From Armatimonadota bacterium (GTDB lineage: Bacteria; Armatimonadota; Zipacnadia; UBA1398; JAKPQA01): DNA of 64,000 bases. The translations under genes were made by a program, and so were the position numbers. The notes under the pieces were generated by a model. It was not told the DNA's origin and made no database searches. It saw nothing but the letters and a program-made list of their open reading frames with translations. Positions 45,562 to 55,490 of the stretch are shown here, one piece after another. Location: positions 25,145 through 89,144 of the forward strand of contig JAKPQA010000126.1 in NCBI GenBank assembly GCA_029547025.1, in the 5' to 3' direction. How positions within the stretch are numbered: position 1 is the first letter of the stretch; each line of letters begins with the position of its first letter.

Positions 45562-48435
45562 ATGCCCTCACTCGACTTCATCGTGGGCCCGCGTCCGCGT
45601 GCCTGTACCGCCGTGCGCGAGGCCGCGCTGGAACTACTCGGCAACGGCCTCAACCCGGCCCATCTGGTGCTCGTGGCTCTGAGAGAGGATGCAGCCGAGC
45701 GGCTGGCTCGAGCTCTGGCCGACCAGGCTGCGAACCTGCCCCGTGTCGTCACACCGACAAGCTTGGCCCGGGAGATTCTCCGGCGTCAGGGCCGCGCCCA
45801 GTTGCGCCGGGCGCTCGGAGACTTGGAGGAACAACTCGTCCTGGCCCATGTCATCGCCAACTCCGCCGAACTGACAGGGCCTTTCGCGCACCCGGCCGTG
45901 CGGTCGAGTCAGGGCTTCGCGCAGGATGTAGGGTGGCTCATCACACAGCTCAAGCAGCTCCGCATCGACCCACCGGCCTTCGATCGGCTGATCCAGGGCC
46001 TGCCCGACGAGCGCGCGCTGAAGCCGCTGGCCGCGATCTACCGCGCATATGCCGAGCACCTGGCCCGAGCCGAGGCAGCGGACTATCGCGGCGCGGTATG
46101 GCTGGCTCTGGAGGCTCTCGAAAGCGATGGGGACCTGCTGGCACAGCTCAGGGGCCAGTGGCGGCACATGTTGATCGACGGCGCGGAGGACCTGAGCCCC
46201 CTCGAGTGGGAGCTACTGCGCGCTGTCGGCGCCGACGCCGACGTGCGAGCCTGGGCCGATCCTGCGCAGTCGATCTTCGGGTTCCGGGGCGCGGTTCGAG
46301 AGCCCTGGGAGCTACTCCGCGGCGCCGGGGCCAGGCCTCTCTTCCACCAGGCGGCACCCGTCGAGCCGCCGGCCGTCTCCTTCGCTGCGTTCGCTCGGTT
46401 CGAGGACGAGGCGGCTTGGGTAGCAGGCAAGCTGCGTGAGTTGGCCCACGCCGGGGCGCCGGCCGCGGTCATCGTCCGATCACGGACCGAGGCCGGCCGC
46501 TTCGAGGCGGCCCTGGTCCGCCACGGGGCTCCGCTCGAGGCCACGGCCTCGGGCGCCGGAGCATGGCTGATGACGCGGTTCATCCGTGACTCACTCGAGT
46601 TGCTGGCACGCGGTCCGAGGCTCCTTTCAGAGAGACGCATGCCCCGGGCCGAGGCGCAGCGGGTGAATGATGCGCTGATGCACTTGCTGGGGTACTGCCG
46701 GTCCGGCGGCGATGCCCTGACCGTCCTGGGCACGGTGGCCGCCTCGGCCCGGCGGGCAGGACGCTTGCTCCTGCACCCACCGGCCGGGCGCAGGAGCGCC
46801 GGAGCGGCCGAAGACACGGCCGTCCGTTGGGCGCGCGACTGGTACTTGGCGCACTTCCCGGCGGAATGCGAGGACATCCCGAGGACCATTCTGCGGCTCG
46901 CGGCGGAGCTCCGTCCCGGTTGGCAGTGCGACTCACACGCCACCCACGAGGCCATGCGCACGCTCGGAACGTTCCTTCGCCGCGCCGGTAGACTTCAGGA
47001 GACCTTCCAACGGGTGTTCGGCACGTCGGTTCCGGTTCAGGAGATTCTCGACCAACTCGCGGACCTGGTGGGGCGGGATGGCGCATCCACCCAGGCGACT
47101 ATCGCAGTCTTGACGTGTCACGAGGCAAAGGGCCGGGAGTTCCACACCGTGTTCCTCCCGGGACTCGCCGAGGGCGTGTTCCCCCAGACATCGCGGCCCC
47201 CGCGTCTGATCTCCCAGCGGGCCGCCCGGGCGCTGTGCGACCGGGTGCCGGGGCTCTCTGGGCTGCTCGAGCGCCCGGAGGAGGCCCTGGCTGAGGAGCG
47301 TCGTGCCTTCCACGTGGCGCGGTCATGTGCCGTGGAGCGACTGCTCCTATCCTGTCATCTGGAGCGGGGTGGACAGATCGTTACCCCATCGCGCTTCCTC
47401 ATTGAGGCCTTGCCATCCGGCGTGGGGAGGGCCGAATGTGCGCTGTGTCACCGCCGAGCGCCGGCCGCGGAGCCCGCCGATTGCGGCGCCTGCCCTGTGG
47501 ATCCGTGTCCTGGGCGCGAATCGCGCCACACCGACGGCCCGTGGATCGTGCCGGTGGAGACCCGACCGGCGGCGACCGTGGGCCCCCCGGTCATGGCCGG
47601 CCACGAGAACCTGCCGCTGAGCGCCAGCGCCCTGAAGACCTATGCGAAGTGCCCGCGCCGCTTCTTCTTCGAGCGCCTGCTACGCGTGCGCGACGAAGGC
47701 GGCGATGCCGCCACCTATGGCACCATCGCCCACGAGGCGCTGCGCCGCATCAGTCAGTGGGCGCCCGAGGAGCGCGAGCCCGCCCGTGCCGGGGCGGAGG
47801 TGCGGGCGGTCATCGAGGAGCATGCCGAGGACTTCTCCAGCCCAGCACACCGGCGGCAGTGCGAGCACGAGCTCACAGATGCGGTCAACCAGTATCTGAA
47901 CCACACGGAGAGCTACGCTCGATGGCGCACCATCGCGGCGGAGGCCGGAGTCGAGGTGGAGCTGACCGATGACACGGGGCAGCCGCATGCGTTCGTGGGC
48001 CGCCTCGACCTCATAGCCGAGGCCGCGACTGGAGTGCGCGCCCTGGTGGATTTCAAGACCGCAACCGGGCTCGCGAAGACACCGGACACCATCCGGAAGT
48101 GGTTCTACGTCCGGGACGGCGAGAAACCCGGCGCCGAACGCGACTACCAGCTGGCCCTCTACGCGCTGGCGCCACAGGCTCGTGAAGGGGTCGAGCAACT
48201 GGCAATCCAGCCGATCTGGCCCGAGTATGAAGGCCCACCGTCGCCGCGGGTGATCGAGATTGGCCCGGCGCCCGGCAAGGGGGTCCTGAGCCTCGAGGAG
48301 CTGGATGACATCAGCCGACAGCTCGCCAACCTGGCCAGAGAGATCAAAGGCCGCGAGTGGTTCGAGCCGAACCCCAAGGCCTGTCGCAACTGCCCTTGCC
48401 TCGAAGTCTGCGACGGAGGGGCCGAGGCCGAATGA
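45562..48435 (+). CDS. AddB/AdnA-like helicase-nuclease subunit with lost Walker A and Fe-S nuclease
   Basis: A 957-residue protein, UvrD/Rep-like over residues ~1-620 and PD-(D/E)XK nuclease at the C-terminus. The Walker A position (residues 8-16, VGPRPRACT) lacks GKT/S, so it should not hydrolyse ATP; the motif II and III positions (LIDGAEDL, WADPAQSIFGFRG) survive. The nuclease core has D816 in GRLDLI and D830-F-K832. C697, C941, C944 and C950 match the AddB-type Fe-S signature. A CxxC-x11-CxxC insertion (C626-C644) looks zinc-binding. ATG 45562 follows AGGAGG. It overlaps the partner gene (ATGA). The pair should process DNA ends in recombination. Confidence 0.85.
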   Translation: MPSLDFIVGPRPRACTAVREAALELLGNGLNPAHLVLVALREDAAERLARALADQAANLPRVVTPTSLAREILRRQGRAQLRRALGDLEEQLVLAHVIANSAELTGPFAHPAVRSSQGFAQDVGWLITQLKQLRIDPPAFDRLIQGLPDERALKPLAAIYRAYAEHLARAEAADYRGAVWLALEALESDGDLLAQLRGQWRHMLIDGAEDLSPLEWELLRAVGADADVRAWADPAQSIFGFRGAVREPWELLRGAGARPLFHQAAPVEPPAVSFAAFARFEDEAAWVAGKLRELAHAGAPAAVIVRSRTEAGRFEAALVRHGAPLEATASGAGAWLMTRFIRDSLELLARGPRLLSERRMPRAEAQRVNDALMHLLGYCRSGGDALTVLGTVAASARRAGRLLLHPPAGRRSAGAAEDTAVRWARDWYLAHFPAECEDIPRTILRLAAELRPGWQCDSHATHEAMRTLGTFLRRAGRLQETFQRVFGTSVPVQEILDQLADLVGRDGASTQATIAVLTCHEAKGREFHTVFLPGLAEGVFPQTSRPPRLISQRAARALCDRVPGLSGLLERPEEALAEERRAFHVARSCAVERLLLSCHLERGGQIVTPSRFLIEALPSGVGRAECALCHRRAPAAEPADCGACPVDPCPGRESRHTDGPWIVPVETRPAATVGPPVMAGHENLPLSASALKTYAKCPRRFFFERLLRVRDEGGDAATYGTIAHEALRRISQWAPEEREPARAGAEVRAVIEEHAEDFSSPAHRRQCEHELTDAVNQYLNHTESYARWRTIAAEAGVEVELTDDTGQPHAFVGRLDLIAEAATGVRALVDFKTATGLAKTPDTIRKWFYVRDGEKPGAERDYQLALYALAPQAREGVEQLAIQPIWPEYEGPPSPRVIEIGPAPGKGVLSLEELDDISRQLANLAREIKGREWFEPNPKACRNCPCLEVCDGGAEAE

Positions 48436-51400
48436 GCACCAGCAAGACGCTCAACCCAGAGCAGCGGGCCATCGTCGAGGCGCCCCTGGGCGTGCCCCTG
48501 AAAGTCGTCGCCGGCGCCGGGACCGGCAAGACGGAAACGCTCAAGAGCCGGTTCCTGCACCTCGTCGAGCGCCACGGCATTGCGCCCGATCGGATCCTGA
48601 CGGTGACCTTCACGGATAGGGCCGCCGCAGAAATGCGCCAGCGGATCGAGGGCGGCCTGGGCACTGCGTCGTCGGCCGAAGCCGCACCGGCTCTGTACAT
48701 TCACACCTTCCATAGTCTGTGTGCCCGGATCCTGCGCGACCATTGCTACGAGGCGAGCTTGCCGCCCGACCACGCGGTGCTCGATGAACTGCAGTCGGCC
48801 GAGCGACTCGAACGGCTCCTCCAACGCCTGCTAGGCGGCGAGCTTGAGTCCGATGAGGACCTATCGCTGGCGCGTCTGCTCGACCTGGGCGTGCGGGATC
48901 TCAACGGGGTAGGGAAGACCATCCGGTCGGCGATCAAGAAGGCCAAGAGCCACGGGTGGACGCCCGACGAGTTTCGGGACCGCATGTTGGCCGCGTGCGA
49001 CCGGTTCTGGCAGGCGCTGCCGTCACCAGATAACCCCCCGGCTCCGGACGACGTCTTCGAGGAGGTCCGCAACGGGCTGTGCCGTGCGGGCTTGTCGAGG
49101 ACGGGCCCCGATGCCGGAGACAAGGGCAACGAAGTCCGCAAGCTCTACCACGGTACCGCCAGCCCGCCGATCACCAGTGAGGCGCTCCGTGAGAGATTCG
49201 AGCGAGAGGCACGTTCAGAGCGGACGGCCGTCCGGCTCTGTGCGGCCGCTTACCGCGTCTACCAGGCCGGCCTGGAGGAGCAAGGCCTGCTGGACTTCGA
49301 TGACCAGATCCTACGCACCGTGCGGCTGCTCTCGGAGAACGATGACCTGCGCCAGGAGTACCGGGCACGCTTCGAATACGTGCTGGTCGACGAGTTCCAG
49401 GACACCTCTCCCGTCCAGATGGAGCTCATTCGGCTGCTGGCCAGGCCAGAGCCCTGCGCCACCCCGTGCGAGCGGCGGAGCACGTGCGGCGGGTTGCGGC
49501 TCACGAACGTGATGATCGTCGGCGACAAGAAACAATCGATCTACGCGTTCCGCAACGCCCGCAAGGAGAACCTGGACGACCTCATCCCATGCACGGGCCG
49601 CGATGTGGTCCATGAGCTGACGCGCAATTACCGGTCGGGACCGGCGGTCATCCAAGTCGCCAACATCGTGGCGCGCGCGGTCGAGCCGGCCGATCCGGAC
49701 CTGATCTGTGAGGTCTCGCACGACGCCATCGTGGTCCGCGGTCCCGACTTCCCTTCGGGCGGAGGCATCAGTGCCGAAGCGGCGCGCGACGCCGAGAGCG
49801 CGTACATCGCCGAACGGATCCGGGCCTTGGTTGACGGCGGCGAGTTTGCCTACGGGGACATTGCGGTGCTGGTGCGGGGCAAAACGCGCTTCCCGTCACT
49901 CAAACGGGCATTCGATGCGCGGCGCATTCCGTACGTGAGCCTGGGAGGACTGGGGTTCTTCTCGGAGCCGTTGGTCCGCGACGCTCTGGCCACACTCAGG
50001 CTCATCAGCGACCCGTGCGACGATCTGTCGCTCATTCGGCTACTGACTCGGCCGCCCGTCGGGCTGACCGACCGCCAGCTCTTTCTGCTGCACGCCTGGG
50101 AGCCCCGAGAGCAGGCCGAAGAGGGCGTGCCTCGGCCAGCCCTGCCACTGATCCTCCGGCTGCGTGAGTGTCTAGAGACGGTAGGCCCGTGCGAACCGGA
50201 GCTCGCCCCCTGCCTGCCGGCCGTGCGCGAGCTCCTGGCGCGCCTGGGCGACTGGGCGCCGCTGCGACACACGGCACCGGCGCGCGAGCTGCTCGAGGGA
50301 GTCATCGGGTGTCCCGCCTTCCTGCAGGGGAGATCTCCAGCCGAGCTGGTCGGATGGCCCACATGCCAGCGGATTCTCGAAGGCGTGTTGGCCGAAGCCG
50401 AGGAGGCCGGCGATGATGACCTCCAGGGCTTCCTCCGCCGAATCCACCTCTACGAGGGCTTGGGCGAGGTCGACGTGCCGAGCCCTGACCCCGCCGAGCC
50501 CGAGGCGGTGCGCGTCCTGACGGCCCACAAAGCCAAAGGACTCGAGTTCCCCGTCGTGTTCTTGCCCACCGCGGCGGCGGGCAACTCTGAGCGCGACGCG
50601 TGGACCTTCGATGATGCCTGGGGACTCGTCCCCAGCAGGATCTGGGGCTCAACCAGCCTCAAAGGACTGCTGTTCCGCCGTCTCTCCCCCCGAAGCGAAG
50701 CCGAGGAAGAGGAGGAACGGCGGCTGTTCTACGTCGGTGTGACCCGAGCCCGGCAGAGGCTGTTCCTCAGCTCCACCAAGACAGAGAACCACCCGTATGC
50801 CGAGCTGATCCAAGCACTGGCGGATCTCCGGAACGAGACCGATCTCGTCTTGCCGGAGTCGCCCAGGAGAGGGGAAGCACTCCGGATACCGGCACCGGCT
50901 GGCCGTCCGCTGCCCCTCGAACCGACAGAACCCGCAGTACCCCGTGTGGTGCGGACCAGCTTCACCCAGCTCGATACCATGCTGGCATGTCCGGTGAGAT
51001 TCATCATCCAGCACGTGTGGGGCCTGCCGGAACTCGGTGACGCCTTGGGGCCAGGCGGGCAGGCCGCCGGGTCCGCGTTCCACCACCTGGTGGCGGACTT
51101 CCTCCGGCAGCCCTTCCCCAGCGCCCAAGACGATGCGGCGCTGCGGCGGGCGCTGGCGGATCTCGGCATCGAGGGCGGGACCGCGATGGAGGCGCTGATC
51201 AGCCGGTGGCAGTCGTTCCGCCAGAGCCGGTGGGCTACACTTCGCCCCGACCCGGCGGACATCGAGCGGCGGATCGAGTGGATCCAAACCACACCGCAGG
51301 GATGCCGCGCCATAGTGACGGGGTTCATCGACCTGGTACACCGGAGCAACGGAGCCGTCGAGGTTGTCGACTTCAAGACGCACCGCGACCTGACCGAGGC

Positions 51401-51683
51401 CGACCGCCAACGGTACGCGGTCCAGCTCTCGCTGTACGCGTGGGCGCTCTCGGCCGAGCTGGGAGCCGCCGAGATCGGGCGGCGTCTGGTCTGGGTCCGA
51501 GAGAGTGGCGTCGAGGAGTTCGAGACGCCACCGGTGGACGAGGCGGCACTGGTGAGCCTATTGGAACAGCGCGTCGAGATGGAACGGATGCGCGAGCTCC
51601 CGCCTAAGCCCGATGACGCGCCCTGTGACTGGTGCACGGCGTCGGCCATGTGCCCATACGGGCAGATGACAGATGGCAAGTGA
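48432..51683 (+). CDS. AddA/AdnB-like UvrD helicase with Fe-S nuclease domain
   Basis: A 1083-residue SF1 helicase-nuclease, the active motor of the pair. Motif I is VVAGAGTGKTETL (residues 26-38), motif Ia VTFTDRAAAEMR, motif II DEFQDTSP, motif III VGDKKQSIYAFRNA, motif V HKAKGLEFPVVFLP and motif VI YVGVTRARQRLFLS. The nuclease has GFIDLV and VVDFKTHRDL. C853, C1065, C1068 and C1074 form an Fe-S signature like the one in its partner. A Cys-rich loop (CATPCERRSTC) is inserted between motifs II and III. ATG 48432 overlaps the upstream stop. Confidence 0.9.
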   Translation: MSTSKTLNPEQRAIVEAPLGVPLKVVAGAGTGKTETLKSRFLHLVERHGIAPDRILTVTFTDRAAAEMRQRIEGGLGTASSAEAAPALYIHTFHSLCARILRDHCYEASLPPDHAVLDELQSAERLERLLQRLLGGELESDEDLSLARLLDLGVRDLNGVGKTIRSAIKKAKSHGWTPDEFRDRMLAACDRFWQALPSPDNPPAPDDVFEEVRNGLCRAGLSRTGPDAGDKGNEVRKLYHGTASPPITSEALRERFEREARSERTAVRLCAAAYRVYQAGLEEQGLLDFDDQILRTVRLLSENDDLRQEYRARFEYVLVDEFQDTSPVQMELIRLLARPEPCATPCERRSTCGGLRLTNVMIVGDKKQSIYAFRNARKENLDDLIPCTGRDVVHELTRNYRSGPAVIQVANIVARAVEPADPDLICEVSHDAIVVRGPDFPSGGGISAEAARDAESAYIAERIRALVDGGEFAYGDIAVLVRGKTRFPSLKRAFDARRIPYVSLGGLGFFSEPLVRDALATLRLISDPCDDLSLIRLLTRPPVGLTDRQLFLLHAWEPREQAEEGVPRPALPLILRLRECLETVGPCEPELAPCLPAVRELLARLGDWAPLRHTAPARELLEGVIGCPAFLQGRSPAELVGWPTCQRILEGVLAEAEEAGDDDLQGFLRRIHLYEGLGEVDVPSPDPAEPEAVRVLTAHKAKGLEFPVVFLPTAAAGNSERDAWTFDDAWGLVPSRIWGSTSLKGLLFRRLSPRSEAEEEEERRLFYVGVTRARQRLFLSSTKTENHPYAELIQALADLRNETDLVLPESPRRGEALRIPAPAGRPLPLEPTEPAVPRVVRTSFTQLDTMLACPVRFIIQHVWGLPELGDALGPGGQAAGSAFHHLVADFLRQPFPSAQDDAALRRALADLGIEGGTAMEALISRWQSFRQSRWATLRPDPADIERRIEWIQTTPQGCRAIVTGFIDLVHRSNGAVEVVDFKTHRDLTEADRQRYAVQLSLYAWALSAELGAAEIGRRLVWVRESGVEEFETPPVDEAALVSLLEQRVEMERMRELPPKPDDAPCDWCTASAMCPYGQMTDGK

Positions 51684-51701
51684 CAGGAGCGCGGTATCGC
51701 C

Positions 51702-52901
51702 ATGACGGGATCCGGCTGGATCGTGCCCTGCGCACTGAGTGTGGCCTGCTGTGCTATCGGTCGGACGGTGGCTGCACCACTGGCGACGGTCACTGGGGAG
51801 GCGCGGGATGTGTCCGTCCCGATCACCGTGCCGTTGCCGATGGGTGCCGAGGAGGGCTCGGGTGAACTCCTGCCGGCCGCCGGCGTTGGCGCCGTGGTGT
51901 GGCAGAGCAGTACGCGAGGACCTTGGGCTGGGGGACAGCCATGGGCCGGAGCGGTGCTGGCCCCTGGCCCGGCGCTGGACGGCGCGAGGTTCGCGGTCGT
52001 GCGCGGCAAAGAAGCCCGACCGGCCGCATTCCGATTCGAAGAGGTCGACAACGGCGTGGTCCGTCTGCTCGAGAACGACCGGACAGTGCTCGTCTACCAC
52101 TCGCGCCCGACGTTGGCCGAAGGGGTACCCGAGCAGTTCCGCCGGGCCGGGTACGTCCACCCGATCTACGGACTCGATGGGGAAGTGTTGACCGACGATT
52201 TCCCGAAAGACCATTACCACCACCGAGGGCTCTACTGGGCGTGGCCGTACATCGACGTGGCGGGTCAGCGCGTTTCGTCGTGGTACTGCCAGGGCATTGA
52301 GACACGCTGCGACCGCTGGCTCGATCGCGAGGCCGGGCCGGTGTTCGCGCTGTTCGGCCTCGACAACGGGTGGTACGTGGGTGACCGGGAGGTGGTGGAT
52401 GAGCTCGTCTGGTACCGCGTCTGGGCTGCCGACGAAGTGGGACGCGCCATCGATGTGGACATCGTCTGGACCGCGGGGGATGACCCCGTCGTGCTGACAG
52501 GGGTCGAGGAGAAGGGCTACGGCGGGTTCTGCCTGCGGTTCGCGCCTCGCGAGGCAACGGCCATCACCACCGATGCCGGGCGGCTCGTCCAGGACACACT
52601 CGAGGTCCCCTACGCATGGGCCGATCTCTCGGCGAGGTTCGCCGGCAGGGCCGAGTTATCGGGCGCCGCGGTCTTCATTGATGCCGCCAACCCAGGCTTC
52701 CCCAACGGCTGGATCACACGGCACTACGGCTTCCTGGGTGTGAACTGGCCAGGTCTGCGCTCGGTGACACTCGAACCCCACCGGCCCGTGCACCTGCAGT
52801 ACCGTGTCTGGGTCCACCGTGGCGATGCCGGTACCGGCGCTGTGGCCGCAGCCTATCAGGCGTTCCGCACACCGCCACGGGTGACACTGCGCGAACCGTA
52901 G
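51702..52901 (+). CDS. Secreted DUF6807/PmoA-like protein
   Basis: A 399-residue exported protein (signal peptide ~residues 1-24) of the DUF6807 family, often labelled PmoA-like although unrelated to methane oxidation. The diagnostic motif is DHYHHRGLYWAW near residue 165. Others are YVHPIYGLDGEVLTDDFPKD and NGWITRHYGFLGVNWPG. Function is unknown; such proteins co-occur with sugar-degradation genes in similar genomes. It starts 18 bases after the helicase gene and ends 13 bases from the end of the convergent ATPase gene. Confidence 0.82.
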   Translation: MTGSGWIVPCALSVACCAIGRTVAAPLATVTGEARDVSVPITVPLPMGAEEGSGELLPAAGVGAVVWQSSTRGPWAGGQPWAGAVLAPGPALDGARFAVVRGKEARPAAFRFEEVDNGVVRLLENDRTVLVYHSRPTLAEGVPEQFRRAGYVHPIYGLDGEVLTDDFPKDHYHHRGLYWAWPYIDVAGQRVSSWYCQGIETRCDRWLDREAGPVFALFGLDNGWYVGDREVVDELVWYRVWAADEVGRAIDVDIVWTAGDDPVVLTGVEEKGYGGFCLRFAPREATAITTDAGRLVQDTLEVPYAWADLSARFAGRAELSGAAVFIDAANPGFPNGWITRHYGFLGVNWPGLRSVTLEPHRPVHLQYRVWVHRGDAGTGAVAAAYQAFRTPPRVTLREP

Positions 52902-52914
52902 CGCGCTGGCCCGT

Positions 52915-54612
52915 TCAACGAGGGGGGCGGGCACCGTCGGCCACTTGGGCGATGGCGTCCAGCTTCTCGACGACCTCAGGATCGATGGCCCCCTGGGGCA
53001 GGAACTCAACGAGTTCCGGGTAGGTCGCCTTGCTGAGCGTCCGGCCCTCGCCACCAGTCAGCCTCCGGTAGGCGTCGAACACCGGCGGGAGAAACTCCTC
53101 CGAGACCCGAAGACGGCCGCCGAACGGATCGGACTTCCCCAGGGCCCGCAGTACACTCAGCGTCTCTCGGATGGCCTCCCCCATGGCCTCGGCTCGGTGC
53201 TCACCGAACAGGTCGCGCTGCGCGCCGCGGGCCCAGGCAACCAGGGCAGCCTCGGTGCAGAGATAGCACTCGGCCTCGGCTCGGGTCCACTGCAGCGTCC
53301 GCAGTCCATCGCCTGTCGAAGGCAGGTCCCGCCCCGGGGTGGCGAACAGACCCACGCCGATGAGGCCGGGCAACACGCACTGGAGCCGGCGGAAATGCCC
53401 GATCGCTTGCTCCGGCTCCGCGCCCACATACCGGACGAAAGGCCTCTCCAGTGCCGATAGGGCACGGTGCCCCAATCGCCGGGCGAACGCGCGGAGGATC
53501 GTGAGTGCGCGCGGCGTCTCCAAATAGAGCACCCAACCGGTCCAGCGGGCCAGCAGGTACTGGCCGCAGCCCACATGGGGCAATGCCTCCATCACTCGTG
53601 GCCCCTGGTCCTCCAGAGAGCTCGGGTGGCCCTCGGCGAGGACGACAACATGGTGCCGACCCACCGCCTCCTCAAGAAGGGCCGCCGAGTGGGTGGCGAT
53701 GATGAGCTGCACTTCGTTGGCGCGCGCTGCCTCCACGAGCACGTCGAGGGTCTGGCGCTGGCGGAGCACCTCCAGGTGGGCATCCGGTTCGTCGACGAGC
53801 AGCACGGCCCCGGGGTTCGAGTAGAGGTAGCTCAGAAGCAGAACGGTCTGAAGCATGCCGCTCCCCGACGAACTCAGGTCGAATACCGTGCGGCCTTGCC
53901 GGTACTGCATCGTGATCTCCCCGCGCTCCGGGAGGTGCCGCGGACGCAGCAGCTCGACGCCAAACAGATCACGAACATGAGCCGCGAGCCGATCCCATAG
54001 ACCTTCACCGGCCTGGGAAACCTGGTAGCACAGGTTGCGGAGGACTTGAGCGGTCTGCCCTTCACCGATGAGCACGTTGGTGCGCCCGGGTTCCCACCTC
54101 GGTTCGACGGCGGCCAGCCCGGCCATGGGGGGCAGAAGGGCGACACGTACGTCGGAGGCCTCGTCCGGGACCTCCATCCGTTCCGCGCCGCGGCCGCCGC
54201 CCAGGCGGAGTGGACGGACGTAGAAGAGCTCCTCGTTGGCGTAGTCGAACTCGAGACCGCACTCCCAGAGGACGCCCCGAGTGGCACCCGAGACCGTGAC
54301 CTCGATAAGCACGTTCTGAGTGGCCCGCGAAGTGTCACGCAGGCGAAGATCATGCCAGAGCAGGTCCGTGTGCGGCAAGGGAACGGCGATGAGATCGCGT
54401 CGGTTGACCGGTACGCCGAGGCGCTTCCCCGGGGCGGCGTGCCCCGAGCGCCTCTCTCGCCAACGACGGAGGCCGAGGGCCCAGAGGCACAGCGCCTGGA
54501 GCGCTGCGGTCTTGCCGGAGTCGTTGGGGCCGGCGAGCATGGTGACCGCATCCAGGCCGATGTCGGCTTCCTCCAGCCGCCTGAAGTTACGGACGAGGAG
54601 TCGTGTGAGCAC
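52915..54612 (-). CDS. OLD/RecF-like AAA ATPase with degenerate C-terminal domain
   Basis: A 565-residue ATPase. Walker A is GPNDSGKT (residues 28-35), the ABC-like signature is SSSGSGM and Walker B is VLLVDEPDAHLE, followed by a HSAALLEEA H-loop. This is the OLD/RecF-type arrangement. The C-terminal ~230 residues sit where OLD proteins have TOPRIM, but the expected acidic motifs read YLETPRAL and GLFATPGRD, so the nuclease site looks degraded. The start is GTG 54612 with GGAGG upstream. It lies 41 bases after a sugar permease gene on the same strand. It might be a defence or repair ATPase. Confidence 0.8.
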   Translation of the reverse strand: MLTRLLVRNFRRLEEADIGLDAVTMLAGPNDSGKTAALQALCLWALGLRRWRERRSGHAAPGKRLGVPVNRRDLIAVPLPHTDLLWHDLRLRDTSRATQNVLIEVTVSGATRGVLWECGLEFDYANEELFYVRPLRLGGGRGAERMEVPDEASDVRVALLPPMAGLAAVEPRWEPGRTNVLIGEGQTAQVLRNLCYQVSQAGEGLWDRLAAHVRDLFGVELLRPRHLPERGEITMQYRQGRTVFDLSSSGSGMLQTVLLLSYLYSNPGAVLLVDEPDAHLEVLRQRQTLDVLVEAARANEVQLIIATHSAALLEEAVGRHHVVVLAEGHPSSLEDQGPRVMEALPHVGCGQYLLARWTGWVLYLETPRALTILRAFARRLGHRALSALERPFVRYVGAEPEQAIGHFRRLQCVLPGLIGVGLFATPGRDLPSTGDGLRTLQWTRAEAECYLCTEAALVAWARGAQRDLFGEHRAEAMGEAIRETLSVLRALGKSDPFGGRLRVSEEFLPPVFDAYRRLTGGEGRTLSKATYPELVEFLPQGAIDPEVVEKLDAIAQVADGARPPR

Positions 54613-54653
54613 CGTGAGCTACCTCCGCCGGAAGTGTGCGGTCTGCGGTCGCC

Positions 54654-55490
54654 CTACCCCTTCAGCCCGGTCATCTGAATCCCTCGCACGAAGAAGCGCT
54701 GGCCGAGGAGGAACAGGACGGCCAACGGCGTCGTCACCAGCGTCGTGCCCGCCATCAGGCCACTCCAGTCGGCCCGATGACGGTCGAGGAACGACGCCAG
54801 ACCCACGGTAAGCGTGTACATGCGGTCGTCTGAGAGGTACACCAGCGGCCCCATGAAGTCCGTCCACGACCAAACAAAGCAGAGCAGCGCCACGGTGACG
54901 AGAGCCGGCTTCGCCAGCGGAGCAATGACATGCCATAGGATCTGCGGCTCCGACGCTCCCTCGATACGAGCGGCATCGGTGAGTTCCTCAGGGATCCCGA
55001 GGAAGAACTGCCGCAGCAGGAAGATGAAGAACGCATTGCCCAGAAACGCAGGGACGATGAGGGGCTTGTACGTGCCAACCCAACCCAAGCTTCGGAACAC
55101 CACGAACTGCGGCAGAAGCAGCACAGCCGGTGGTAGCATGATCGTCGCGAGCATGATCGAGAACAGCGTGTCGCGTCCTGGCCACCGCAGCCGCGAGAAT
55201 CCATAGGCCACCACGGTACACGAAGCCAGCGTGCCCGCCACGACCAGCACGCACACGTAGAGCGTGTTCAGCAAGTAGGGAACGAAGTGCAGCGTCTGCA
55301 GGGCCTTCACGTAGTTGACCGGCGCCAGCCTGCGGGGGATCAGATGCGTCAGCGCGTTGCCGGTCCCCGACAGGACCTGGCCCTCTGGTTGGAGCGATGT
55401 GCTGACCATCCACAGCAGCGGCAGAATGAAGAGCACGGCGAACAGGACAAGCGCGGCGCCGGCCGCCAGACGCGCCAGTGATCGGCTCAC
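54654..55490 (-). CDS. Sugar ABC transporter permease (MalG-like)
   Basis: A 278-residue carbohydrate ABC permease with six hydrophobic segments. The EAA-loop region reads ELTDAARIEGASEPQILWHVIAPLAKPAL, the family hallmark. The start is GTG 55490, overlapping the stop of the MalF-like gene (GTGA). It forms an importer with the two genes upstream. No ATPase partner is encoded beside it; a shared MsmK-type ATPase elsewhere is likely. Confidence 0.93.
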   Translation of the reverse strand: MSRSLARLAAGAALVLFAVLFILPLLWMVSTSLQPEGQVLSGTGNALTHLIPRRLAPVNYVKALQTLHFVPYLLNTLYVCVLVVAGTLASCTVVAYGFSRLRWPGRDTLFSIMLATIMLPPAVLLLPQFVVFRSLGWVGTYKPLIVPAFLGNAFFIFLLRQFFLGIPEELTDAARIEGASEPQILWHVIAPLAKPALVTVALLCFVWSWTDFMGPLVYLSDDRMYTLTVGLASFLDRHRADWSGLMAGTTLVTTPLAVLFLLGQRFFVRGIQMTGLKG

